NCBI GenBank assembly: GCA_038240015.1
Contig: JBBSEF010000107.1
Span: forward strand, 1-8,425
Direction of reading: 5' to 3'
Length of the DNA stretch: 8,425 nucleotides
Source: CAHJXF01 sp038240015
Lineage (GTDB): Bacteria; Pseudomonadota; Gammaproteobacteria; Burkholderiales; Burkholderiaceae_D
The notes beneath the pieces were generated by a model. That model was not told the origin of the DNA, did not search any database, and saw only the letters and a program-made list of their open reading frames with translations. The number at the start of each line of letters is the position of its first letter. The stretch's first letter is position 1. The translations under genes and the position numbers were made by a program. This document shows, piece after piece, positions 1 through 6,086 of this stretch.

Positions 1-197
1 CCGATGAACGAATAGCGGCCGAAGCGCTCTCCTCCGACCACCGATTCGAGCAGGAAGGAATTGGCGCCGCCGCGCTCTCCATGCGCGAGCTTGATGTACA
101 GCGACAGCGGCGTGTCGAGGTCGGCGAAGTGTTCGCCGATCAGCGGAATGCGGTTGTAGCCATCGCGCGCGAGCGACTGGAACTCGAGTTCGGTCAT
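1..197 (-). CDS. trpE: Anthranilate synthase component I, N-terminal fragment (cut by window edge)
   Basis: Only the first 65 codons are visible; the gene continues past base 1. TrpE uses chorismate and ammonia, the latter supplied from glutamine by TrpG, to make anthranilate, the first committed step of tryptophan synthesis in the cytoplasm. The fragment begins MTELEFQSLARDGYN and contains NSFLLES (residues 46-52) followed by GGERFGRYSFI (55-65), the conserved N-terminal signature of TrpE. The LLES stretch corresponds to the tryptophan feedback-inhibition site known in enteric TrpE, so the enzyme is probably feedback-inhibited. The ATG (197-195) overlaps the gph stop as ATGA and has no strong Shine-Dalgarno sequence of its own, which suggests translational coupling to gph. 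PabB and other chorismate-utilising enzymes are alternatives, but the N-terminus and the rpe-gph context favour TrpE. Confidence 0.93.
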   Translation of the reverse strand, partial: MTELEFQSLARDGYNRIPLIGEHFADLDTPLSLYIKLAHGERGGANSFLLESVVGGERFGRYSFI

Positions 198-931
198 GAC
201 CGGTCAGTGCGAAGCTCGCGGCCGGATGCATCGGACCAATCGGGGCGCTTCTCTTGCTGCGCAATCCAGCGTGCTGCCGCGAGCAGGTCGGGCACGATAG
301 CTTGCGTGATGCCGCGTTCGAGCAGGCGTTCGGCGCGATCCTCGTCGCCGCCCGCACCGGAATAACCATAGGGTACGGTCAGCGAAACCATGCCTGCAGC
401 GCGCGCGGCAAGTGCATCGTTTTTCGAGTCGCCGATCATCACGCACGCGTCGGGCGCGGCGCCGATTCGCGTGCAGGCCGCGAGCAGCGGCGCGGGATGC
501 GGCTTCTTCTCGATCGTGTCGCCGCCGCCGATGAGGACATCGAAGTGCGATGCGATGCTGAGTCGCTCGAGCATAGGCGCGACCAGTTCGCTCGGCTTGT
601 TGGTCACGCACGCGATCGAGAGACCCATCGCGCGCATCGCATCGAGCCCTTGCTTTACATTCGTGTATAGCCGCGCGCTCGCGCCGTTGTGGACGCGATA
701 GTGCCGCATGTAGACGGGCAGCCATCGCGCCGCGTCCTCGCGTCCGATCAAGCGTTCGACCAGAACGGATGCGCCCTCGCCGATCGCTTCCGCAACGATG
801 CGATCACCGACCGGCTCGCGACCGGCCTCGATCAACATCGCGTTGGCTGCGGCCGCGATCTCGACTAGCGTATCGACGAGCGTGCCGTCGAGGTCGATCA
901 GGACGGCGCGGTAGCGACCGAGCTTTGTCAC
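194..931 (-). CDS. gph: Phosphoglycolate phosphatase (HAD superfamily)
   Basis: The 245-residue product is a cytoplasmic HAD hydrolase expected to dephosphorylate 2-phosphoglycolate, a salvage product of DNA repair and oxygenation reactions. All four HAD motifs are visible: motif I DLDGT (residues 13-17, nucleophile D13 and acid/base D15), motif II with T110 in VTNKP, motif III lysine at 142-143 in EKKPHP, and motif IV GDSKND (167-172). The helical cap lies between motifs I and II. The reading frame is open far upstream inside rpe, but homology begins at a GTG (931-929), TKLGRYRAVLIDLDGT. This GTG overlaps the rpe stop as GTGA, so the start is chosen by coupling and by family length (about 220-250 residues). 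The stop overlaps the trpE start. Substrate assignment rests on family and on the recurring rpe-gph-trpE order; other small phosphate esters are possible. Confidence 0.92.
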   Translation of the reverse strand: MTKLGRYRAVLIDLDGTLVDTLVEIAAAANAMLIEAGREPVGDRIVAEAIGEGASVLVERLIGREDAARWLPVYMRHYRVHNGASARLYTNVKQGLDAMRAMGLSIACVTNKPSELVAPMLERLSIASHFDVLIGGGDTIEKKPHPAPLLAACTRIGAAPDACVMIGDSKNDALAARAAGMVSLTVPYGYSGAGGDEDRAERLLERGITQAIVPDLLAAARWIAQQEKRPDWSDASGRELRTDRS

Positions 932-1650
932 ACGGTTGCCAGCGCGTCGCGCATCTTCTTCATCACGCCGCGATAGCCGCCGTCGGCATCGCGCTCGCCG
1001 AACACGGCGGAGCCCGCTACGAAGGTGCATGCCCCGGCGCGGGCGACCTCGGCGATGTTGTCGACCTTCACGCCGCCGTCGACTTCGAGCAGGATCTCGC
1101 GGCCGCTCTTCGCCTTGTACGCGTCGATGCGTGCACGCGCGTCGGCAAGTTTCACCAGCGCTTCGTCGATGAACGACTGCCCGCCGAATCCCGGGTTGAC
1201 CGACATGATCAGAATCAGGTCGACGCGATCCATCACATAGTCGAGATACGAAAGCGGCGTGGCCGGGTTGAACACCAGCCCCGCCTTGCATCCGTGCTCG
1301 CGAATCAAACCGAGCGTGCGATCGACGTGATCCGACGCCTCGGGATGAAAGCTGATGATGTTCGCGCCGGCTTCAGCGAAGTCCGGCACGATGCGATCGA
1401 CCGGCTTGACCATCAGATGCACGTCGATCACGGCCGGCGTACCGTCGGGCTTCTTCGCATGCGGTCGCAAGGCCTTGCACACCATCGGCCCGATCGTCAG
1501 ATTGGGCACGTAATGATTGTCCATCACGTCGAAGTGTATGAAGTCCGCGCCTGCCTCGAGCACGCGCTCGACCTCGACGCCCAGGCGCGCGAAGTCGGCC
1601 GAGAGGATCGAAGGTGCGATGCGATAATCGCGACGGGTCGTGGGTTCCAT
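928..1650 (-). CDS. rpe: Ribulose-phosphate 3-epimerase
   Basis: This 240-residue TIM-barrel enzyme interconverts D-ribulose 5-phosphate and D-xylulose 5-phosphate in the pentose phosphate pathway. Visible signatures are IAPSILSADFARLG (residues 11-24), HFDVMDNHYVPN (39-50), DVHLMV (76-81), FHPEA (101-105), NPGFGGQSF (152-160), LEVDGGV (188-194) and AGSAVFG (212-218). H39, D41, H78 and D191 are the expected metal-binding and catalytic residues. The length is normal apart from a short N-terminal extension. It is the first visible gene of a minus-strand operon with gph and trpE, which links the sugar-phosphate pool to aromatic amino-acid synthesis. The ATG at 1650-1648 is the only start giving a full barrel; no strong Shine-Dalgarno sequence precedes it. 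Reading on the minus strand, a TACACT hexamer at 1676-1671 could be a weak -10 element in the 95-base gap shared with apaG. Confidence 0.97.
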   Translation of the reverse strand: MEPTTRRDYRIAPSILSADFARLGVEVERVLEAGADFIHFDVMDNHYVPNLTIGPMVCKALRPHAKKPDGTPAVIDVHLMVKPVDRIVPDFAEAGANIISFHPEASDHVDRTLGLIREHGCKAGLVFNPATPLSYLDYVMDRVDLILIMSVNPGFGGQSFIDEALVKLADARARIDAYKAKSGREILLEVDGGVKVDNIAEVARAGACTFVAGSAVFGERDADGGYRGVMKKMRDALATV

Positions 1651-1745
1651 GGCATCGAGGGTGAGCTTCGAGTGTACCGGAGCGACAGGGCCGAGCGACT
1701 CTGCGCCGAACCACGCACACCAACACTACCGGACCCGCCCCAACC

Positions 1746-2120
1746 ATGCCTACCTATCGCCTCAACGTCAGCGTCAAGACGCGCCATATCCCCGAGCAGT
1801 CGGACGCGAACGAAGCGCGCTATGTGTTCGCGTACACGATCACGATCACCAATACCGGCGACATCGCGTCGCAGGTGATCTCGCGGCACTGGATCATCAC
1901 CGACGCCGAGGCGCACGTCGAAGAGGTCAAGGGCCTGGGCGTGGTCGGTCATCAGCCGCTGCTGTCGCCCGGCGAGACGTTCGAGTACACCAGCGGCACG
2001 GCGCTAGCAACACCCAATGGGTCGATGCGCGGCAGCTACTTCGTCGTTGCCGAAGACGGCACGCGCTTCGAAGCGCCGATCTCCGAGTTCTCGCTGGCGG
2101 TGCCGCGGTCGTTGCACTGA
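1746..2120 (+). CDS. apaG: ApaG family protein
   Basis: The 124-residue product matches the ApaG (DUF525) family throughout, including its usual length of about 125 residues. ApaG proteins are small fibronectin-III-like beta folds. The name comes from the enteric apaG-apaH operon, related to Ap4A hydrolysis, and the biochemical role is still unsettled. Recognisable elements are VSVKTRHIPEQS (8-19), FAYTITITNTG (28-38), SRHWIITD (46-53), the GxGxxG-type loop GLGVVG (63-68), YTSGT (81-85) and MRGSYFV (94-100). It is divergent from rpe across a 95-base gap and stands apart from any apaH. No strong Shine-Dalgarno sequence is seen before ATG 1746. The last 85 bases overlap the 3' end of a predicted minus-strand small membrane protein gene. 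Confidence 0.95.
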   Translation: MPTYRLNVSVKTRHIPEQSDANEARYVFAYTITITNTGDIASQVISRHWIITDAEAHVEEVKGLGVVGHQPLLSPGETFEYTSGTALATPNGSMRGSYFVVAEDGTRFEAPISEFSLAVPRSLH

Positions 2121-2278
2121 TTCTCTTCGTCGAACGATGCGGCTGCGGGGGACGAAGGTGCACGCGCGAGACGCTGCATCTCTTCGCGCTCACGCCGCTG
2201 CGTGGGACCCAGCGTCCACCACACGATGAAGATCAGCAGGCCGACCGCGAACAATGCCTCGACTACGAGAATCCACAT
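2036..2278 (-). CDS. Predicted small single-span membrane protein (unrecognised)
   Basis: I do not recognise a family. The predicted 80-residue product starts MWILVVEALFAVGLLIFIVW, a single hydrophobic helix at about residues 2-23 ending in a tryptophan pair, followed by a highly charged stretch (QRREREEMQR, near 27-36) and a low-complexity, Ser/Ala-rich tail. This layout suggests a small inner-membrane protein with a cytoplasmic charged tail. The ATG (2278-2276) has an AAGGA Shine-Dalgarno sequence 10 bases upstream, and a TAGAAT -10-like hexamer lies farther upstream (2325-2320). A hydrophobic helix beginning exactly at a well-placed start is unlikely for a chance antisense frame. The weak point is the tail: codons past about base 2120 run antisense to the apaG 3' end, so the true protein may be shorter if a sequence error hides an earlier stop. 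The frame also stays open upstream across mltA, as is common in GC-rich DNA. Confidence 0.55.
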   Translation of the reverse strand: MWILVVEALFAVGLLIFIVWWTLGPTQRREREEMQRLARAPSSPAAASFDEENQCNDRGTASENSEIGASKRVPSSATTK

Positions 2279-2319
2279 GTTTGCCAAGTCCTTGGAAACA
2301 AGCTGTACCCACTGTTCGC

Positions 2320-2325
2320 ATTCTA
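2320..2325 (-). promoter_or_regulatory. Possible -10 element for the small membrane protein gene
   Basis: On the minus strand this reads TAGAAT, five of six matches to the sigma-70 -10 consensus. It lies 41 bases upstream of the small gene's ATG, which would leave a leader of about 35 bases containing the AAGGA ribosome binding site. No convincing -35 hexamer is visible at 16-18 bases spacing, so this is a weak call. Confidence 0.3.
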
Positions 2326-2339
2326 TCGATGTGCACGGC

Positions 2340-3605
2340 ATGGGTTTGATCCGGCGTTCGATCCGGCATTCGATAGCGCGCGCGTCGAGCGCCGCAGGTC
2401 TCGCGATTCTTGCCGCATGCGCAACGCCGCCTGCCCCGCCGCCTGCATCCACGCCGAGTCCGATTCCGGCGCCCGCGCCGACGCCTGCGCCACCGTCCGC
2501 ACCATTGCCCACACCATCCGCGAAGCCCGTTCTCGAGCCGGTGTCATGGTCGGTGTTGCCCGGTTGGTCCGACGATCCTCTGGTCGATGCGTGGCCCGCC
2601 TTCCTCGCATCGTGCAATGCGCTGGCGATCAAGCCCGAATGGTCCGCCGTGTGCACGAGCGCGCGCGCGATCGACCGCGACGATGCGCTCGCGATCCGCA
2701 ATTTCTTCGAGAGCCACTTCGTTCCGCATCGCGTAACGACCACCGACGGCAACGACACCGGTCTCGTCACCGGCTACTACGAACCTCTGCTGCGCGGCAG
2801 CCGCACACGGATCGCGCCCTACCTCACGCCGCTCTACGGCGTGCCCGACGATCTGTTGATCGTCGACATGACGTCACTCTATCCTGAGTTGAAAGGCAAG
2901 CGCCTGCGCGGCAAGGTCGTCGGTCGCACCGTCGTGCCTTATCCATCGCGCGGCGAACTCTTGACCAGCGGCGCGTTGCGCGGCAAGGAAGTGTTGTGGG
3001 TCGACGATGCGATCGAGGCCTTCTTCCTCGAGATTCAGGGATCGGGCCGCGTGCAATTGTTCGATGCCGGTCGCGGGGTTCAGAACATGCGCGAGACCGT
3101 GCGACTCGCATACGCCGATCAGAACGGACAGCCCTACCAATCGATCGGCCGATGGCTGGTCGATCGGGGCGAGTTGACGCTCTCGCAGGCGTCGATGCAA
3201 AGCATCAAATCGTGGGCCATGACGCACACCGACAGGCTCGATGAATTGCTCAACGCCAACCCGAGTGTCGTGTTCTTCAATGAGGAGAAGATCGTCGATC
3301 CGTCGCAAGGACCGAAGGGCGCGCTCGGCGTGCCGCTGACGCCGCAGCGCTCGATCGCGGTCGATACGAAAGTCGTGCCGCTCGGTGCGCCGGTGTTTCT
3401 CGCGACCACGCAACCCTTGTCGAGCGCGCCGCTGCAACGGCTGGTGATGGCGCAGGACACGGGCGGTGCGATTGCCGCGGCGCCCGGAGGCGCGGTGCGC
3501 GCCGATTACTTCTGGGGCTTCGGCGCGGAAGCCGGCAATAGCGCGGGTCGCATGAAGCAGCAGGGACGGATGTGGGTTCTGTTGCCGCGCAAGGCTTGGC
3601 CGTGA
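2340..3605 (+). CDS. mltA: Membrane-bound lytic murein transglycosylase A (lipoprotein)
   Basis: MltA cleaves the MurNAc-GlcNAc bond of peptidoglycan, leaving 1,6-anhydro-MurNAc ends, from the inner face of the outer membrane. With the ATG at 2340 the protein has 421 residues. A basic n-region (RRSIRHSIAR, 5-14) and a short hydrophobic core lead to the lipobox LAAC with lipidated Cys27. Ala28 after it is consistent with outer-membrane sorting. Residues 29-63 are a Pro/Ala/Ser tether, which explains the extra length over E. coli MltA (about 365). The catalytic region shows GYYEP (145-149), LEIQGSG (230-236), AQDTGG with the likely catalytic Asp373, and RADYFWGFG with Asp389. It ends in the family-typical GRMWVLLP. 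The frame is open further upstream (ATG at 2277, GTG at 2331). I prefer 2340 because it gives a compact lipoprotein signal, but no clear Shine-Dalgarno sequence supports any of these starts. It converges with vapC 32 bases downstream. Confidence 0.94.
   Translation: MGLIRRSIRHSIARASSAAGLAILAACATPPAPPPASTPSPIPAPAPTPAPPSAPLPTPSAKPVLEPVSWSVLPGWSDDPLVDAWPAFLASCNALAIKPEWSAVCTSARAIDRDDALAIRNFFESHFVPHRVTTTDGNDTGLVTGYYEPLLRGSRTRIAPYLTPLYGVPDDLLIVDMTSLYPELKGKRLRGKVVGRTVVPYPSRGELLTSGALRGKEVLWVDDAIEAFFLEIQGSGRVQLFDAGRGVQNMRETVRLAYADQNGQPYQSIGRWLVDRGELTLSQASMQSIKSWAMTHTDRLDELLNANPSVVFFNEEKIVDPSQGPKGALGVPLTPQRSIAVDTKVVPLGAPVFLATTQPLSSAPLQRLVMAQDTGGAIAAAPGGAVRADYFWGFGAEAGNSAGRMKQQGRMWVLLPRKAWP
2348..2374 (+). 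repeat. 12-base tandem duplication in the mltA signal-peptide region
   Basis: GATCCGGCGTTC (2348-2359) is followed directly by GATCCGGCATTC (2360-2371) and a further GAT, giving two copies that differ at one base. In the mltA frame it encodes the repeated Ile-Arg-(Arg/His)-Ser units that make up most of the basic n-region of the lipoprotein signal. Confidence 0.8.
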
Positions 3606-3637
3606 ATAAAACCTCGTTAGCGCGCGAGTCGTGCGTG

Positions 3638-4015
3638 TTACCAACTCTTTCGTTCCAGGTCCGGCACGACGTCGAAGTGCCGATCGCGACTGAGCACCGG
3701 CAGCTTGTGCTCGATCGCGAGCGCCGCGATCCAGGCGTCATTGGCAGGGATGGGCCGGCCCGAGCGCTTGAGCGCTACGCGCAGCGCGGCATAGGTCACA
3801 GCGGTCTCGTCCGTTATCGCAAGAATGTCGAAGTCGGGCAACTGTGCCTCCAGCCACGCTTCGTAGGCCGAGCGGTGCCTGGAGCTTGCGATGCCGTAAC
3901 GAAACTCACCGAGTACGATCACCGGAATCGCCGCCCGTGGCTGGCTGCGAAGGATCTCTCCCACATCCGCGTCTCCATCGACGAAGGCGGACAGCGCATT
4001 GGTATCGAGAATCAT
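3638..4015 (-). CDS. vapC: VapC-like PIN-domain toxin ribonuclease
   Basis: The 125-residue product is a PIN-domain protein, expected to be a Mg/Mn-dependent endoribonuclease that acts on tRNA or other RNA and is held inactive by its partner antitoxin. The acidic active-site residues are all present: D4 in MILDTN, E37 in GEFRYG, D93 in ANDAWIAALA and D111 in LSRDRHF; N6 is also conserved. The toxin therefore looks intact. The frame is open upstream, but MILDTN at ATG 4015-4013 is the canonical PIN start. It has a GAGGA ribosome binding site 6 bases upstream inside the antitoxin gene and overlaps the antitoxin stop as ATGA. Length is typical for VapC. RNA target and cellular outcome cannot be read from the sequence. 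The convergent neighbour mltA ends 32 bases from its stop. Confidence 0.93.
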   Translation of the reverse strand: MILDTNALSAFVDGDADVGEILRSQPRAAIPVIVLGEFRYGIASSRHRSAYEAWLEAQLPDFDILAITDETAVTYAALRVALKRSGRPIPANDAWIAALAIEHKLPVLSRDRHFDVVPDLERKSW

Positions 4016-4272
4016 GCGCGGTCCTCGGTTTCGATGACCTCGAACGTGGCGTCGATCCTGCTCTGGATGCGCGCCGTCTCCTTGCGCAGCCGGCGCAGCT
4101 TGCCGAATCCCTGCATCCATTCGGGTTCGCCATTGCGTGCGCCGTCTGCCTTGGACGCGAGTTTGTCTTGCAACGCGTCCGTGACGAATTGCCTTAGAGT
4201 CTGACCGCGTTCGGCGGCTTTCGACTTGGCCTTGCGGAATAGCGGATCGGGGATTTCGATGGTGGTTTTCAT
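4012..4272 (-). CDS. vapB: VapB-like type II antitoxin
   Basis: The 86-residue product begins MKTTIEIPDPLFRKAKSKAA and continues GQTLRQFVTDALQDKL (23-38). This is a ribbon-helix-helix-type N-terminus: one beta strand for DNA binding followed by two helices. The C-terminal part has EWMQGFGKLRRLRKE (51-65), of the kind that wraps and blocks a PIN toxin. It should bind VapC and repress its own operon. The start at 4272-4270 matches the family N-terminus; an in-frame ATG three codons upstream (4281-4279) would add MGH. Neither start has a clear Shine-Dalgarno sequence. The stop overlaps the vapC start as ATGA, normal for this pair. The surrounding frame stays open antisense through the amidohydrolase gene, and that part is not coding. 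Upstream repeats at 4271-4292 overlap both possible starts and are a plausible self-operator. Confidence 0.88.
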   Translation of the reverse strand: MKTTIEIPDPLFRKAKSKAAERGQTLRQFVTDALQDKLASKADGARNGEPEWMQGFGKLRRLRKETARIQSRIDATFEVIETEDRA

Positions 4273-4292
4273 ATGGCCCATATTGCCATATT
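4271..4292. promoter_or_regulatory. Repeat cluster, candidate VapBC operator and divergent promoter region
   Basis: ATATGGC (4271-4277) is the inverted complement of GCCATAT (4285-4291), with a 7-base spacer. ATATGG and CCATAT also form a palindrome at 4271-4283, and CCATATT occurs as a direct repeat at 4278-4284 and 4286-4292. The cluster sits at the vapB start and 35 bases before the divergent amidohydrolase start, in an AT-rich patch inside GC-rich surroundings. Antitoxins of this class usually bind such repeats to repress their operon, so an operator role is inferred. On the minus strand a TTGGCA hexamer (4314-4309) followed after 18 bases by TATGGC (4290-4285) could be the vapB promoter. 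That would place the transcript start at or very near the vapB start codon. Confidence 0.5.
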
Positions 4293-4312
4293 TACGGTTG
4301 TCGAGTTTTGCC

Positions 4313-4320
4313 AAGGGGGG
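4313..4320 (+). promoter_or_regulatory. Ribosome binding site deciding the amidohydrolase start
   Basis: AAGGGGGG ends 6 bases before ATG 4327. It supports that start over the longer open frame beginning at ATG 4273, and the choice gives a clean lipoprotein signal peptide. Confidence 0.6.
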
Positions 4321-4326
4321 ATCGAA

Positions 4327-6033
4327 ATGGAATGTAGGACCAGGATCGTGATGACTGCGCTGGCGTTGCTCTCGCTCGCAGGCTGCGCGTCGACAGAACA
4401 ACCGCCAAGCGTCGCTCCGGCCGATCTGGTCCTGAGAAACGGCAAGATCATCACGGTCGACAACGCGTTCTCCATCAAGCAGGCCATCGCCATCAGGAAG
4501 GACGTGATCACCGGAGTCGGCAGCGACGGTGAGATCGCGCGGCACGTAGGTCCGGCGACCCAGGTCATCGATCTCCACGGGCGCGCGGTCATTCCGGGAT
4601 TGATCGATGCACACCTGCACAACGCCGGCGGAGGATCCGGGGTGGATCTTTCGACCGAGCGTACGCTCGCAGATCTGCTGGGTACGATCGAGCGTGCAGC
4701 CAAGCTTGCCCACGACGGAGAGTTGATCGTTTCGAATCCGGATTGGCACGAGGCGCAGCTCAAGGAAAAGCGTCTCCCGCATCGCACCGAGCTCGACCGG
4801 GTAGCACCGAACAACCCGGTGGTGCTGATCCGCGGCGGGCACGAGTACATCCTCAACTCTCGCGCGCTCGCCAAATGGAACATCACCCGAGACGCCAAGT
4901 CGCCGGCTGGCGGTGAGATCGGACGCGATGCGGATGGCAATCTGAACGGCGAGCTGGTCGACACGGCCAAGGGACTCATCCAGCTGCCGCCCCCGCCCAA
5001 ACTGGTTGCGGAGGAAATCGTCGCCCAGATGTCGCGGCTGAATTCTGTCGGCATCACCGGAATCCGGATTCCAGGCGCGTTCCAGCTTGGCGGCGATCCC
5101 ATCACGCCCTACCGTTTTTTCCAACAGCTCAAGGCCGACGGCAAGCTGACGCTGCGCGTGAATTACCTGATGCGCATATACGACTATTCGAGCCCGCAGC
5201 GAGTGCGCGAGACCATCGAGAAGTGGGGCGTGAAGCCCGACGAGGGCGATGCGTGGCTGCGCATCGGCGGCATGAAGACGCTGGTCGATGGCGGGTTCGA
5301 AGGCGGCCATATGCGTGAACCGTATGCCGAGCCCTATGGCCGCAACGGCACATACAAAGGCATCGAAGTGGTGGCTCGCGATCGATACGTTCCGGTGGTG
5401 CGCGAACTCAATCGGCTGGGATGGCGGGTGGCGACCCACGCGGTCGGCGACGCGGCGATCGATGAAGTGCTCGATGCGTACGAGGCCGCGAATCGCGATC
5501 AGCCGATTGCCGGAAAGCTGTGGGTGATCGAGCACGCGTTCATCGCACGTCCCGATCACTACCCGCGAATGCGCGCTCTCGGCCTTGCGATCTCAGCCCA
5601 GGATCATCTCTATCTCGCCGCACCGAGCATGAAAGCCTATTGGGGCCGCGAGCGTGCCGAAAACGTGACGCCGATGGCAACGTTCATACGCGAAGGTTTT
5701 CTGGTGGCGGCAGGGACCGATTCTCCGGTCATTCCGTATTCGCCGTTCTGGGCTCTGTATCACTTCGTCACGCGCGACACCATTTCCGATGGGGTGTACG
5801 GGCCGCACGAGCGCGTGTCGCGCGAGCAGGCGTTGCGGGCCTATACCATCAACAACGCGAAGCTGACTTTCGAGAACGACATCAAAGGGTCGCTCGAAGT
5901 CGGCAAGCTCGCAGATCTCGTCATCCTTTCCGGCGATTTCCTCACCGTGCCGGAAAAGGACATAGAAGGCATGCGCGCTCTGGCCACGATGGTAGGCGGC
6001 AAGTTCGTCTACACCGCCTCGGATTTCCGTTGA
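4327..6033 (+). CDS. Lipoprotein metal-dependent amidohydrolase (amidohydrolase family 3, YtcJ-like)
   Basis: The 568-residue product belongs to the amidohydrolase superfamily: a metal-dependent TIM barrel flanked by a small beta domain made from both termini. The beta domain begins ADLVLRNGKIITVDNAFS (32-49). Metal and catalytic signatures follow: GLIDAHLH (91-98, ligands H96 and H98), MKTLVDGG (316-323), THAVGDAAID (370-379, H371), IEHAF (401-405, H403) and AAGTDSPV (461-468, D465). GSLEVGKLADLVIL (521-534) closes the barrel as in cyclic amidohydrolases. The N-terminus has a hydrophobic core and lipobox LAGC with Cys20 followed by Ala, so the mature enzyme should be a lipid-anchored envelope protein, probably in the outer membrane. 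Substrate is not predictable; relatives act on N-acyl, amide or cyclic imide compounds. It is divergent from vapBC and converges with dsbC 53 bases downstream, with no transporter or pathway partner beside it. Confidence 0.88.
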   Translation: MECRTRIVMTALALLSLAGCASTEQPPSVAPADLVLRNGKIITVDNAFSIKQAIAIRKDVITGVGSDGEIARHVGPATQVIDLHGRAVIPGLIDAHLHNAGGGSGVDLSTERTLADLLGTIERAAKLAHDGELIVSNPDWHEAQLKEKRLPHRTELDRVAPNNPVVLIRGGHEYILNSRALAKWNITRDAKSPAGGEIGRDADGNLNGELVDTAKGLIQLPPPPKLVAEEIVAQMSRLNSVGITGIRIPGAFQLGGDPITPYRFFQQLKADGKLTLRVNYLMRIYDYSSPQRVRETIEKWGVKPDEGDAWLRIGGMKTLVDGGFEGGHMREPYAEPYGRNGTYKGIEVVARDRYVPVVRELNRLGWRVATHAVGDAAIDEVLDAYEAANRDQPIAGKLWVIEHAFIARPDHYPRMRALGLAISAQDHLYLAAPSMKAYWGRERAENVTPMATFIREGFLVAAGTDSPVIPYSPFWALYHFVTRDTISDGVYGPHERVSREQALRAYTINNAKLTFENDIKGSLEVGKLADLVILSGDFLTVPEKDIEGMRALATMVGGKFVYTASDFR

Positions 6034-6044
6034 CGGGGTCGAGC

Positions 6045-6065
6045 AAAACTTCGCGACTTTCGTCG
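6045..6065 (-). terminator. Weak candidate terminator downstream of dsbC
   Basis: Read on the minus strand, CGAC-GAAA-GTCG (6065-6054) forms a 4-base-pair hairpin with a GNRA-type loop, followed after CGAAG by TTTT (6048-6045). It starts 21 bases past the dsbC stop, in the convergent gap with the amidohydrolase gene. The stem is short and the T-run is brief, so termination here is uncertain. Confidence 0.22.
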
Positions 6066-6086
6066 AGGGTTCTTCAGCTGTTCATC

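Noticed and set aside
932..1291. N-terminal extension of gph inside rpe
   Set aside because: HAD homology starts just after the GTG at 931. The extension is the rpe sequence in another frame with Arg-rich, motif-free translation.
769..1878. A 369-codon plus-strand open frame across gph, rpe and into apaG
   Set aside because: It lies antisense to rpe and gph, whose motifs are complete, and its translation is Arg/His-rich with no domain. Long antisense frames are common in GC-rich DNA.
1640..2887. A 415-codon plus-strand open frame over apaG and mltA
   Set aside because: It is the out-of-frame shadow of apaG and mltA with Arg-rich composition. Both real genes have clear family motifs in other frames.
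3606..3637. Possible terminator between mltA and vapC
   Set aside because: Only a CTCG/CGAG partial pairing with a long loop is visible and there is no T-run, so it is not supported.
4273..5559. Upstream part of the long minus-strand open frame that ends as vapB
   Set aside because: Only the last 86 codons match an antitoxin. The rest is antisense to the amidohydrolase gene and shows no domain.
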